Shown here: positions 17,884 through 26,830 of the stretch, one piece after another
Layout: each line of letters begins with the position of its first letter
How positions within the stretch are numbered: position 1 is the stretch's first letter
Origin: Flavobacterium sp. 83
GTDB taxonomy: Bacteria > Bacteroidota > Bacteroidia > Flavobacteriales > Flavobacteriaceae
Direction: 5' to 3'
Assembly (NCBI RefSeq): GCF_000744835.1
Contig: NZ_JQMS01000001.1
Location: 2,914,001 to 2,978,000, forward strand
DNA length: 64,000 nucleotides
Program-made: the position numbers and the translations under genes
Notes under the pieces: model-generated
Seen by the model: only the letters and a program-made list of their open reading frames with translations
Told to the model about the DNA's origin: nothing
Databases searched by the model: none

Positions 17884-19257
17884 ATGCTTTCTTTCAAAAA
17901 TAGAATCGCTTTTAATTATATTATTACAACAGCATTATTAATTTTTGCTGTTTTTTTTGGTATTTTTTCTATTGTAAAATATAGTGTTTACAGTCATATT
18001 AATAGTGATATTAATAGTGAAGTTAGTAAACATTTAACTGAGATTGAAATAATAGGCAATCATATTGGGCTTACCCATGACAATGAATGGCAGGAAAGAG
18101 AACATAACACTGTAGCAATAAATCCGGTCTTTGTTCAGTTTTATGATAAGCATGGATTAATTGGAGAAAAATCTCCGAACCTAAAAGTGAAATCTTTAAA
18201 ATTCAATAAAAACGCTACTGATAATCAGTTTTTTGATACGAAGTTAGTAAATAAGGCAATTCGTCAAATTCAAGTTCCTATTTATCAAAATTCAAATAAA
18301 AAAGGATATTTGGTAATCGCAATGTCACTTGAAGATGCTAAAATGGTCCTCAAAAACTTGTCAAATACACTTGTAATCTCCTATCCAATAATTCTTATTT
18401 TACTCTTTATAATTGCCAGATTCATAGCAGGTAGAAGTATAAAACCGATAAATTCTATTATTGAAACTTCAAATATTATTACAAAAGATAATTTAAAATC
18501 CCGAATTCCTTTACCGCAAAACAAGGATGAGCTTTATATCCTGTCAGAAACAATCAATAATTTGTTGGATAGAATCGAAAATACTATCGAAAGAGAGAAA
18601 CAATTTACCTCAGATGCTTCGCATGAATTGAGAACGCCATTGACAATAATCAAAGGAACTCTCGAAGTTTTGATTAGAAAACCTCGAAATCAGGAGGAAT
18701 ATGCCGATAAAATTAATTTTTGTGTCAATGAGGTCGACCGATTGAATAATCTGGTAGATCAATTGCTTTTATTGGCTCGATTTGAAAATCAACGACAAAG
18801 TCTTAAAATCGAAAAAGTCTATTTAAATGGAGTATTCTCTGATGCAATTTCCCGCTATTCAAATATAATTGAATCTAGAAATATTCATGTTTTATCTCAT
18901 TTTGAAAAAGAATACTACATTCAAAGTGATGATTATTTAGTTTCCATAATAATTAATAATTTGATTTCAAATGCCTTAAAATACTCTAAGGATAACTCTA
19001 ATTTAAAACTTAGTATTTCAGATAATTATGGCAAAGTTGAATGCCAAATCACTGATTTTGGTATAGGAATACCATCTGAAGATTTACTAAAAGTTTTTGA
19101 TCAATTTTATCGTTCAAGGTCAAATGAACATATAGAAATTAAAGGAACAGGATTAGGTTTATCAATTGTAAAAAGACTTTGTGCTTTGCTAAATATTGAT
19201 ATCAAAATTTCAAGTCAGGAAAACATTGGAACTACCATATTCTTAAGTTTTCAATAA
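17884..19257 (+). CDS. Sensor histidine kinase (HAMP, HisKA)
   Basis: A 457-residue inner-membrane kinase. Membrane segments at about 10-32 and 158-180 enclose a periplasmic sensor of roughly 125 residues. HAMP follows (about 182-232), then HisKA with H247 in SDASHELRTPLTIIKG, and an HATPase_c domain with N box NLISNALKYS, G1 DFGIGIP and G2 GTGLGLSIV. The pairing with the OmpR-type regulator just upstream and the divalent-metal efflux operon downstream suggests it senses a metal or envelope redox stress. The sensor domain shows no obvious His/Met/Cys cluster like CusS, so the signal remains open. Confidence 0.92.
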   Translation: MLSFKNRIAFNYIITTALLIFAVFFGIFSIVKYSVYSHINSDINSEVSKHLTEIEIIGNHIGLTHDNEWQEREHNTVAINPVFVQFYDKHGLIGEKSPNLKVKSLKFNKNATDNQFFDTKLVNKAIRQIQVPIYQNSNKKGYLVIAMSLEDAKMVLKNLSNTLVISYPIILILLFIIARFIAGRSIKPINSIIETSNIITKDNLKSRIPLPQNKDELYILSETINNLLDRIENTIEREKQFTSDASHELRTPLTIIKGTLEVLIRKPRNQEEYADKINFCVNEVDRLNNLVDQLLLLARFENQRQSLKIEKVYLNGVFSDAISRYSNIIESRNIHVLSHFEKEYYIQSDDYLVSIIINNLISNALKYSKDNSNLKLSISDNYGKVECQITDFGIGIPSEDLLKVFDQFYRSRSNEHIEIKGTGLGLSIVKRLCALLNIDIKISSQENIGTTIFLSFQ

Positions 19258-19263
19258 GCATAT

Positions 19264-19280
19264 CTTAAGTAGTTCTTAAG
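19264..19280 (+). promoter_or_regulatory. Predicted response-regulator box, copy 2 (CTTAAG direct repeat, 11-bp period)
   Basis: CTTAAG at 19264-19269 and at 19275-19280, start to start 11 bp. The second copy ends 21 bp before the -7 element at 19302, where an OmpR/PhoB-type activator would overlap the -33 position. Confidence 0.55.
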
Positions 19281-19301
19281 CTACAAATTCCTTTTTAATT
19301 T

Positions 19302-19309
19302 TACTTTTG
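19302..19309 (+). promoter_or_regulatory. -7 element (TACTTTTG) of the efflux operon
   Basis: A TAnnTTTG match 20 nt before the ATG at 19330, with no TTG at normal spacing. The lack of a -33 element and the adjacent CTTAAG boxes suggest activator dependence. Confidence 0.6.
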
Positions 19310-19329
19310 TACAATAAAATAAGATTAAA

Positions 19330-22300
19330 ATGCTAGAAAAAATTATTGCTTTCAGCTTAAAAAACAAACTTATTGTTTTACTCTTTACCATAGGAGTTTT
19401 TTCATTTGGAATATTTTCGGTGTTCCAAATTTCTATTGGCGCGGTTCCTGATGTAACGAACAATCAAGTTCAGGTAATTACAACTTCTCATAATCTTTCG
19501 ACTCAAGATATTGAACAATTCATCACTTATCCAGTTGAAATTGAAATGGCAAACTTGCCTGGAGTTAAAGAAATTAGATCTATTTCAAAATTTGGATTAT
19601 CGGTAGTAACTATCGTTTTTGAAGATGATTTAGGAACTTATCTTCCCCGACAATTAATAGCTGAAAAAATTAAAGCAGCAACTGAAAAAATTCCTCAAGG
19701 TTTTGGAATACCAGAAATGGGACCAATAACGACTGGATTAGGGGAAATCTATCAATATACGCTGGAAGTTAAACCGGAGTTTAAGAATCAATACTCCGTA
19801 ACTGATTTGAGAACGCTTCAGGATTGGGTTGTCAAACGACAATTATCAGGAATTAAAGGTGTTGTTGAGATAAATACTTGGGGAGGTTATCTAAAACAAT
19901 ACGAAATTGCCATAGTTCCATCTAGTTTAAAAGCAATGAACATTACTACTGGTGATATTTTTACAGCATTAGAAAAAAACAACAGTATAGCCGGTGGTGC
20001 ATATATCGAAAAAATAAATCAAAGCTATTTTATTCGTGCCGAAGGAAAAGTTAAATCCATTCAGGATATTGAAAATATAGTGGTTAAGAATGTAAATGGT
20101 TTACCTGTTTATGTCAAAAATCTGGCACAGGTTCGTTACGGAAATGCCAATCGTTTTGGAGCAATCACAGGAAATGGTGAAGGCGAAAAAGTTTTAGGGC
20201 AAGTTATGATGCTAAAAGGAGGAAACTCAAAACAAGTTATTTCAGATGTAAAAGACAGAGTTGCCGAAATTCAAAAACATTTGCCGCAAGGAGTTTATAT
20301 TAACGGCTTTTTGGAAAGAAGCGAGTTAGTGGGTAAAACTACATTTACGGTTGCTGAAAACCTTATCTTAGGATGTCTTATTGTGATTTTTGTAGTGGTT
20401 TTGTTATTAGGAAACTGGCGTTCGGGATTGGTTGTAGCTTCTGTAATTCCATTGTGTTTACTTTTTGCAATTTCATTGATGAATATTTTTGGGATTGATG
20501 CGAATTTGATGAGCTTAGGTGCTATTGATTTTGGAATTATAATTGACGGAGCCGTTATTATAGTAGAATTTATAGCTTTCCAAATCGCTAGCAAATCGGC
20601 AAATCTTGGAGATTTATCCAAAGAAGATCGTCAGTTAGAAATTGACCAAATCACCTATAAAAGTGCTTCAAAAATGATGAATTCGGCTATTTTTGGTCAG
20701 TTGATTATTTTAATTGTTTTTATTCCAATCCTTTCCCTGTCTGGTATAGAAGGAAAAATGTTCAAACCGATGGCGATGACATTCAGTTTTGCTTTGGTAG
20801 GAGCAATGATATTCTGTTTTACCTATGTTCCGGTAGTTTCTTCTTTGTTTCTAAAACCAACGATTGAGAATCCAAATTCCTTTTCAAACCGATTAATCCA
20901 AAAATTAAACTCCTTTTATGTTCCAATAATTACTTGGGCTTTGGCCAATACCAAAAAAGTGATGTACGGTGCAATTGGGTTATTATTCATGGCAATTGCT
21001 TTGTTTGCAACAATGGGTGGCGAGTTTATCCCCACTCTTGACGAAGGTGATTTTGTAATTCAACCCGTTCTTAAAACAGGAACTTCATTGACAAAAACAA
21101 TTGCTACAACAACTAAAATTGAGAAAATAATTCTGAAAAATTTTCCGGAAGTACAGCAGGTTGTCAGTAGAATTGGTGCTGCCGAAGTTCCAACAGACCC
21201 AATGTCTATGGAGGAAAGTGATGTTATTGTCAAACTTAAACCAAAATCAGAATGGGTTTCAGCTTCCAGCAAAGATGAATTGGCCGATAAAATTAAAAGC
21301 GCTATCGAAAAACAAATTCCAAATATGGATATTGAGTTTACGCAGCCGATAGAAATGCGTTTCAACGAATTAATTTCAGGAACACGATCTGATGTTGCGG
21401 TTAAAATATTCGGGGAAGATTTAAATGTCTTGGCTCAAAAAGCACATGAAATTAAGGTTGCCATTAAAAATGTCGAAGGAGCATCGGATGTGATTGTCGA
21501 AAAAACGGAAGGACTACCTCAAATGGCGGTAGTTTATGATCGATCTAAAATTGCTCGTTACGGCTTAAATATTGCCGACTTAAACGAAACAATTGCACTA
21601 GGTTTTGCTGGAAAAATAGTTGGAAATGTCTTTGAAGGAGAAAAGCGTTTTGACATGGTTATTCGATTAGATAAAACAAAACGAACTGATATCGAAGATT
21701 TACGAAATCTATATGTTTCAACTCCAAACGGGGAACAAATTCCGTTGAGTGAATTAGCATCGATTGAATACACCGAAGGTCCTGCCAAGATTTCCAGAGA
21801 CAATACAAATCGTAGAATTGTAGTGGGAATCAATGTTCGAAATCGAGATTTACAAAGTGTAGTGGCTGATATTCAAAAAATTGTTGATACAAAAATCAAA
21901 CTTCCTACAGGATATTATGTGAAATATGGCGGACAATTCGAAAATCTTCAAAGTGCAAAAGCCCGATTAATGATTGCAGTTCCAATTGCTTTATTATTGA
22001 TTTTTATTTTGTTGTACTTTGCTTTTGGAACTATCAAAGAAGCATTAATGGTTTATACCGCGATACCGCTTTCGGCAGTTGGTGGAATACTGTTTTTATG
22101 GATTAGGGATTTGCCTTTTAGTATCTCAGCAGGAGTTGGTTTTATTGCGCTTTTTGGAATTGCAGTACTGAATGGAATTGTACTTATTGAACATTTTAAA
22201 GAATTGAAACACAGCGGAGAGATAAAAAATATGGATGAATTGATTTTAAAAGGAACAACTGATAGATTGCGTCCCGTACTATTAACGGCTTCCGCAGCAG

Positions 22301-23673
22301 CATTAGGTTTTTTACCAATGGCAATTTCGTCATCAGCAGGAGCAGAGGTGCAACGTCCGTTAGCCACTGTTGTTATTGGCGGATTGTTTACAGCAACTAT
22401 TTTAACCATGGTAGTTCTGCCAATATTGTATAAAGTTTTTGACGGAAAAGAATTTAAGAAACCTAAATTCAAACATAATAAATCAACTTATATAATCTTG
22501 TTTTTATTAGCCTCATCAATGGCTTTTGCCCAAAATGCAAATAATAATGACAAAGAATTACAAGATTTAATTACTAAAGCAACAGAGAATAATAAAGGCT
22601 TAAAAGCAGCCCGATTGCAGGTAACTAAAATGAAAGAGAATATAAAAACAGCTTACACATTTGATAAAACCAACATTTATTATAGTTATGATCAAAATAA
22701 TTTAGCTTTAAACAATGAACCTTTAAAAGTCTTTGGAGTACAACAGCGTTTTGCTTTTCCAACGGTTTATGGCGCACAAAAAAAGGTTTATTCCACTGAA
22801 TATGAAAAAGAAAAAGCCAATTTTGATATTCAAAAAAACAAACTCGCTTTTGGGGTTTCTAATCTGTATTATCACATTGTTTATTTGCAAAACCAAGAGG
22901 TTTTGTATCGGTATTTAGATAGTTTGTACCAAAATTTTTCTAAAGCCAGCGACAGACGTTTCGAATTGGGAGAAACGAATTATCTGGAAAAAATTACAGC
23001 TCAATCTAAATTTAGAAAAATTAGAACGATGCTTATTCAAATTGAAAATGATAAAAAAGCACAGTATGAAATGTTGCAATCTTTGGTTCAATCTGATGAT
23101 ACAATTGAAATGAAAAATATAATAATAACACCCAGAAATAATTTAACTAACGAAACAAGTAAGTCGTATTATACTACTTATTTAGAAAGTGTTACTAAAA
23201 ATTACAAAAGCCAAATTAATTTACAAAAGCAACATTGGTTACCAGATATTAATATAGATTATTTTCAAGGAAAAAATAACGGTTTGTCACAATCGCTTTA
23301 TGGTTTTCAAGTTGGTTTGGCAGTGCCAATATTGTTTTCGGGGAATGTTTCTAAAACAAAAGTGGCGCAATTAGAATTGCAAAGTTGGGAACAACAAAAA
23401 CAAAATGAAGAGCTAAAAATTGATAAATATAGTACTCAAAAAAATAATGAATTAGCTAAATACCAGGAAGCTATTAATTATTACAATCAATATGGTAAAA
23501 AATTATCTGATGAAATTATAAAAGTAGCCAATAGTAGCTACAAAAATGGTGAAATTGATTTCTTTCAATACATTCAAAGTTTAGAAAATGCAACAACAAT
23601 TCAAGTCGATTACCTGGACACTATTTTACAATACAACAAAACACAATTAGATTTAGAATACCTTAATTTTTAA
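19330..23673 (+). CDS. CzcA-type heavy-metal RND pump fused to a TolC-like outer-membrane factor
   Basis: A 1447-residue fusion. Residues 1 to about 1050 are an HME-RND transporter with twelve membrane segments. Residues about 1060-1447 are an outer-membrane efflux (TolC/CzcC) domain, preceded by an internal hydrophobic stretch (TYIILFLLASSMAFAQ) that looks like the old signal peptide of the once-separate protein. The fourth membrane segment reads D400-FGIII-D406-GAVIIV-E413, the proton-relay signature of CzcA-type divalent-cation pumps (CzcA D402, D408, E415), unlike the CusA pattern. It therefore probably exports a divalent cation such as Co, Zn, Cd or Ni. The adaptor gene follows by 10 bp. 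Such fusions are known in Bacteroidetes. Confidence 0.92.
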   Translation: MLEKIIAFSLKNKLIVLLFTIGVFSFGIFSVFQISIGAVPDVTNNQVQVITTSHNLSTQDIEQFITYPVEIEMANLPGVKEIRSISKFGLSVVTIVFEDDLGTYLPRQLIAEKIKAATEKIPQGFGIPEMGPITTGLGEIYQYTLEVKPEFKNQYSVTDLRTLQDWVVKRQLSGIKGVVEINTWGGYLKQYEIAIVPSSLKAMNITTGDIFTALEKNNSIAGGAYIEKINQSYFIRAEGKVKSIQDIENIVVKNVNGLPVYVKNLAQVRYGNANRFGAITGNGEGEKVLGQVMMLKGGNSKQVISDVKDRVAEIQKHLPQGVYINGFLERSELVGKTTFTVAENLILGCLIVIFVVVLLLGNWRSGLVVASVIPLCLLFAISLMNIFGIDANLMSLGAIDFGIIIDGAVIIVEFIAFQIASKSANLGDLSKEDRQLEIDQITYKSASKMMNSAIFGQLIILIVFIPILSLSGIEGKMFKPMAMTFSFALVGAMIFCFTYVPVVSSLFLKPTIENPNSFSNRLIQKLNSFYVPIITWALANTKKVMYGAIGLLFMAIALFATMGGEFIPTLDEGDFVIQPVLKTGTSLTKTIATTTKIEKIILKNFPEVQQVVSRIGAAEVPTDPMSMEESDVIVKLKPKSEWVSASSKDELADKIKSAIEKQIPNMDIEFTQPIEMRFNELISGTRSDVAVKIFGEDLNVLAQKAHEIKVAIKNVEGASDVIVEKTEGLPQMAVVYDRSKIARYGLNIADLNETIALGFAGKIVGNVFEGEKRFDMVIRLDKTKRTDIEDLRNLYVSTPNGEQIPLSELASIEYTEGPAKISRDNTNRRIVVGINVRNRDLQSVVADIQKIVDTKIKLPTGYYVKYGGQFENLQSAKARLMIAVPIALLLIFILLYFAFGTIKEALMVYTAIPLSAVGGILFLWIRDLPFSISAGVGFIALFGIAVLNGIVLIEHFKELKHSGEIKNMDELILKGTTDRLRPVLLTASAAALGFLPMAISSSAGAEVQRPLATVVIGGLFTATILTMVVLPILYKVFDGKEFKKPKFKHNKSTYIILFLLASSMAFAQNANNNDKELQDLITKATENNKGLKAARLQVTKMKENIKTAYTFDKTNIYYSYDQNNLALNNEPLKVFGVQQRFAFPTVYGAQKKVYSTEYEKEKANFDIQKNKLAFGVSNLYYHIVYLQNQEVLYRYLDSLYQNFSKASDRRFELGETNYLEKITAQSKFRKIRTMLIQIENDKKAQYEMLQSLVQSDDTIEMKNIIITPRNNLTNETSKSYYTTYLESVTKNYKSQINLQKQHWLPDINIDYFQGKNNGLSQSLYGFQVGLAVPILFSGNVSKTKVAQLELQSWEQQKQNEELKIDKYSTQKNNELAKYQEAINYYNQYGKKLSDEIIKVANSSYKNGEIDFFQYIQSLENATTIQVDYLDTILQYNKTQLDLEYLNF

Positions 23674-23683
23674 TATTTTACAA

Positions 23684-24802
23684 ATGAAAAATTCAATTTA
23701 TATAATCGCTTTATCCTTTATTTTATTTTCTTGTAAAGAAACAAAAACAGAAGAACCAATTCCCAAAGACGACGGTTTAATAACTGTAACAAAAGAACAA
23801 TTTCAGTCTTCAGGAATGGAAATTTCCAATCCTAAAGAGCAAGACTTTGATGTAACTGTTAAAGCTTCGGGGAGAATTGATGTGCCGCCACAAAACAGAG
23901 CAAAGGTCACTACTTTTATAGGTGGTTATGTAAAATCGACAAAACTTTTAGTTGGAGATAAAGTAATAAAAGGACAAGCTTTATTGACATTGGAAAATAC
24001 GGAATTTCTTGATATACAAAAAGATTATTTAGAAGTGGCAGAGCAAATAAAATATTTAAAATCAGAATACGAACGTCAAAAAACATTGTACGACGAAAAA
24101 ATAACTTCACAAAAGAATTATTTAAAAGCAGAAAGCGAGTACCGACGTGCTAAAGCCATGCACCAAAGTTTAAAAGCTAAATTAGTAATGCTAAACATTA
24201 ATCCAGCTCAGGTAGAAAAAGGTAAATTGACCTCAATAATAACTATTTTTTCTCCTATTTCAGGAGATATTGTAGTTATGAATGCTAATGTCGGAATGCT
24301 AATGAGTCCATCGGATGTGATTTTAGAGATTGTTGATACGGAACATTTGCATTTAGAATTAGCTGTTTTTGAAAAAGATATTTTGAAAGTAAAAATAGGG
24401 GAGAAAATTAAATTCAAAGTGCCGGAAGCCTCAAAAGATGAATTTAATGCAGAAGTACATTTAGTTGGAAAATCAATTGAAGGCAATGATAGAACAATCA
24501 ATGTTCACGGTCATTTAGATGAAAATGTAAAACAACGACTATTAACGGGAATGTTTGTAGAAGCAGGAATTATTGTGGATTCTAAAAAAGGTTTAGCGAT
24601 TCCAAATAATGCATTAATCACTGAAAACAACAAAAATTTCGTACTTTTATTGAAAAAAGATAGTGACAATAAATTTTCTTTCGAAAAAATACCTGTTACT
24701 ATAGGAGAGGAATCTGGAGAATATATTGAAATTTTGCCCAATAATACCATTACTTCATCTTCAAAGATATTAACCAAAGGAGTTTTTGATTTAGTTAATT
24801 AA
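23684..24802 (+). CDS. RND efflux periplasmic adaptor lipoprotein (CzcB/CusB-like)
   Basis: A 372-residue membrane-fusion protein. The N terminus (MKNSIYIIALSFILFSC) gives a lipobox with C17, so it is anchored to a membrane in the periplasm. The lipoyl-like half motif GGYVKSTKLLVGDKVIKGQALLTLENTEF is followed by a helical hairpin (about 110-160, QKDYLEVAEQIKYLKSEYERQKT), the second lipoyl half (FSPISGDIVVMNANVGMLMSPSDVILEIVD) and beta-barrel/membrane-proximal domains. It bridges the RND and outer-membrane parts of the fused pump encoded 10 bp upstream. No His/Met-rich N-terminal metal-binding tail is seen. Confidence 0.92.
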   Translation: MKNSIYIIALSFILFSCKETKTEEPIPKDDGLITVTKEQFQSSGMEISNPKEQDFDVTVKASGRIDVPPQNRAKVTTFIGGYVKSTKLLVGDKVIKGQALLTLENTEFLDIQKDYLEVAEQIKYLKSEYERQKTLYDEKITSQKNYLKAESEYRRAKAMHQSLKAKLVMLNINPAQVEKGKLTSIITIFSPISGDIVVMNANVGMLMSPSDVILEIVDTEHLHLELAVFEKDILKVKIGEKIKFKVPEASKDEFNAEVHLVGKSIEGNDRTINVHGHLDENVKQRLLTGMFVEAGIIVDSKKGLAIPNNALITENNKNFVLLLKKDSDNKFSFEKIPVTIGEESGEYIEILPNNTITSSSKILTKGVFDLVN

Positions 24803-24816
24803 CAACAAAATAAATT

Positions 24817-25935
24817 ATGGATTTAAGTAAACTAAAAGGGCAATTGCAAACAGAAGTAGATACTGCTTTTTTGTATGATAGTATTGCGGCAATTCAATCT
24901 GATGATAATCTCACTAGGGTCTTACGGAGTCTTGGTGAAATAGAAAAAGGTCATGCAAAACACATGTTCGATAAAGTATTAACTTTCGAACCTAATTATA
25001 AAATGCCATTGCCTTCAGGAAGAGCAAAATTCCAATTAAAACTGGGTAAGATTTTTGGTTACACTTCTATAATTAGCAGCCTTTCCAATATTGAAAAACA
25101 ATTTGCAGTTAATTCAATAAAAAATAAAATAGAAAGCGGAGAGAAACCTACAGGTTTTGAACACAATCATCTTAATATTATTGAAGCGGTGAATAATAAT
25201 GCGGCGCTAAATGTTTCTGGAGGTTTTTTATCTAAATTCGAAAGTCGGCATAAGTCTGTTGGAGGGAATGCATTAAGAGCAGCGGTTTTAGGTTCAAATG
25301 ACGGATTGGTTTCTAATATGAGTTTGGTCATGGGAGTTGCCGGTGCCGCAGTTTCTAATAATACGATATTATTAACTGGAATTGCAGGGCTTTTGGCAGG
25401 AGCTATTTCAATGGCATTAGGAGAATGGCTTTCGGTACAAAGTTCCAGAGAATTAAACCAACGCCAAATTGACTTAGAAACAGAAGAACTGGAAGCTTCG
25501 CCCGAAGAAGAGAAAAAAGAACTGGTTTTATTGTATCAAGCCAAAGGAATGAATATCGTTGAAGCTCAAAAATTAGCCGATAAAGCATTTGAAAATCCAC
25601 AAACAGCCATAGATGCAATTATTACTGAAGAATTGGGGATTGATAAAGAAGAATTAGGAGGATCAGCTTGGGAAGCAGCTATTGCATCTTTTGTGTTGTT
25701 TTCAATTGGGGCGATTATACCGTTATATCCTTTCATGTTTTTAGATGGTAAAAATGCAATTCTGCTAAGTGTTGGAAGCAGTGTAATCGGGCTTTTTGGA
25801 ATAGGTGCTGCAATAACCCTGCTGACAGGGAAAAGCATTATGTTCTCTGGACTCAGACAAGTATCTTTTGGATTAGCAGCAGCTGCGGTAACCTACGGTA
25901 TAGGTTCTTTAATTGGTGTTTCATTAGCAGGATAA
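24817..25935 (+). CDS. Ferritin-like domain fused to VIT1/CCC1 transporter
   Basis: A 372-residue protein. The first 130 residues form a rubrerythrin/ferritin-like four-helix unit with E13 (LQTEVDTAFLYDSIA), E43 and E46/H50 (RSLGEIEKGHAKHMFDK) as possible metal ligands. The rest is a five-helix VIT1/CCC1 domain with LGSNDGLVSNMSLVMGVAGA, SMALGEWLSVQSSREL and a polar loop rich in E (ETEELEASPEEEKKEL). VIT1/CCC1 proteins move Fe2+ or Mn2+; the fused ferritin-like domain is known from bacterial MbfA-type iron exporters. It is 14 bp after the adaptor gene, so it probably shares regulation with the efflux pump. Confidence 0.87.
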   Translation: MDLSKLKGQLQTEVDTAFLYDSIAAIQSDDNLTRVLRSLGEIEKGHAKHMFDKVLTFEPNYKMPLPSGRAKFQLKLGKIFGYTSIISSLSNIEKQFAVNSIKNKIESGEKPTGFEHNHLNIIEAVNNNAALNVSGGFLSKFESRHKSVGGNALRAAVLGSNDGLVSNMSLVMGVAGAAVSNNTILLTGIAGLLAGAISMALGEWLSVQSSRELNQRQIDLETEELEASPEEEKKELVLLYQAKGMNIVEAQKLADKAFENPQTAIDAIITEELGIDKEELGGSAWEAAIASFVLFSIGAIIPLYPFMFLDGKNAILLSVGSSVIGLFGIGAAITLLTGKSIMFSGLRQVSFGLAAAAVTYGIGSLIGVSLAG

Positions 25936-26013
25936 ATAAATAATTCAATTTAGAGCGATAATATAGATAATTGCGCTTAACTTTAAATTTTTAAACCTTA
26001 AAAAAATAATATT

Positions 26014-26544
26014 ATGAATGATGCTCACTTACACATGGTAGTCAACCATTTTCCTATTATCGGGACCATTTTAGGTCTTGGCGTTTTAATAACAGGAATA
26101 ATTTTAAACAATAATTCAGTTAAAAATACCGCTTATGCTTTATTCGTTGTTGCTGCGCTTTTTGCACTAGCAAGTATGGCTACTGGTGATGGCGCTGAAG
26201 AAATGGTTGAAGATATGCCAAGCATCGGTAAAAGTATTATTCATGAACATGAAGAAATTGCAGAAAAATTAGCCATTGTATTGTATCTTCTTGGAGCAAT
26301 TTCAATTATGGGTATAGTTTTAAATATAAAAAATCATTCAAAAGCTAAATTTATCTCTTTTGTAGCGGTTATTGTAGCAGCTTCTGGTGTGTATATCTCA
26401 ACTTTGGTAGGAACTTCAGGAGGTGAAATTCGTCATACTGAAATTAGAGAAGATGGAATAAGTTCAGCCGTTAAAAACAGTATTGATTCAGAAAAAGAAG
26501 CTCCTGTTTCTAATAAATCAGAGTCGAAAGAATACGATAGATAG
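26014..26544 (+). CDS. DUF2231-like small membrane protein
   Basis: A 176-residue protein with four hydrophobic segments (about 12-30, 38-58, 84-104, 112-134) and a polar C terminus. The N-terminal HLHMVVNHFPIIGTILG with clustered histidines, and the HEHEE segment (about 76-80) before the third helix, fit the DUF2231-type family of predicted haem or metal-binding membrane proteins. The C-terminal 35 residues (GGEIRHTEIRED onward) are charged and low in complexity. It lies 78 bp after the VIT1 gene in the same direction, and may be the last gene of the metal operon or separately expressed. Function unknown. Confidence 0.7.
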   Translation: MNDAHLHMVVNHFPIIGTILGLGVLITGIILNNNSVKNTAYALFVVAALFALASMATGDGAEEMVEDMPSIGKSIIHEHEEIAEKLAIVLYLLGAISIMGIVLNIKNHSKAKFISFVAVIVAASGVYISTLVGTSGGEIRHTEIREDGISSAVKNSIDSEKEAPVSNKSESKEYDR

Positions 26545-26585
26545 TGTTGATTTAACAATATAACAACGTTAAGTTAAATTAATTA

Positions 26586-26617
26586 TTGCATTATAAACAA
26601 TATTTCACTTATATTTG
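26586..26617 (+). promoter_or_regulatory. Promoter of the histidine operon
   Basis: TTG at 26586-26588 and TATATTTG at 26610-26617 with 21-bp spacing, a full match to the Bacteroidetes consensus. The predicted transcription start at about 26623 leaves about 30 nt before the leader-peptide ATG. Confidence 0.8.
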
Positions 26618-26651
26618 CAATCGAAATCAAGGGATTATCAAATTAAAAATT

Positions 26652-26711
26652 ATGTTATCAATTCAATTGCATCATCATCATTCTCATTATTGCTCTCAAG
26701 CGATGTGTTAA
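26652..26711 (+). CDS. hisL: his operon leader peptide
   Basis: A 19-residue ORF reading MLSIQLHHHHSHYCSQAMC, with four consecutive histidine codons and a fifth after one serine. It lies between the his promoter and an intrinsic terminator that precedes hisG. By analogy with enterobacterial hisL, ribosome stalling at these codons when charged His-tRNA is low would keep the terminator from forming. The peptide itself probably has no other role. Confidence 0.9.
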   Translation: MLSIQLHHHHSHYCSQAMC

Positions 26712-26773
26712 TGGTATGCATGTAAATCATCATATTTTAAAACCCGTTTGAGTATATCAAACGGGTTTTTTTA
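26696..26773 (+). promoter_or_regulatory. his attenuator: terminator with competing antiterminator
   Basis: The terminator stem is AAACCCGTTTGA (26740-26751) with TCAAACGGGTTT (26757-26768), 12 perfect pairs, followed by a T run to 26772. The leader-peptide segment TCAAGCG (26696-26702) can pair with CGTTTGA (26745-26751), the 5' arm of that stem, forming a mutually exclusive antiterminator. A ribosome stalled on the His codons (26670-26687) would leave 26696-26702 free; one reaching the stop at 26709 would cover it. Confidence 0.82.
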
Positions 26774-26830
26774 TTATCTATCCGTTGTACTCAAACACAA
26801 TAATAGTAAATCAAAAAAAAAAAATCAAAA

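Noticed and set aside
19330..24802. Copper/silver (Cus) efflux
   Set aside because: The pump has the CzcA-type D-x5-D-x6-E pattern in membrane segment 4 and the adaptor lacks a methionine-rich tail; a divalent cation is more likely.
26652..26711. A histidine-rich nickel-binding peptide
   Set aside because: Its position between the his promoter and an attenuator explains the histidines better.
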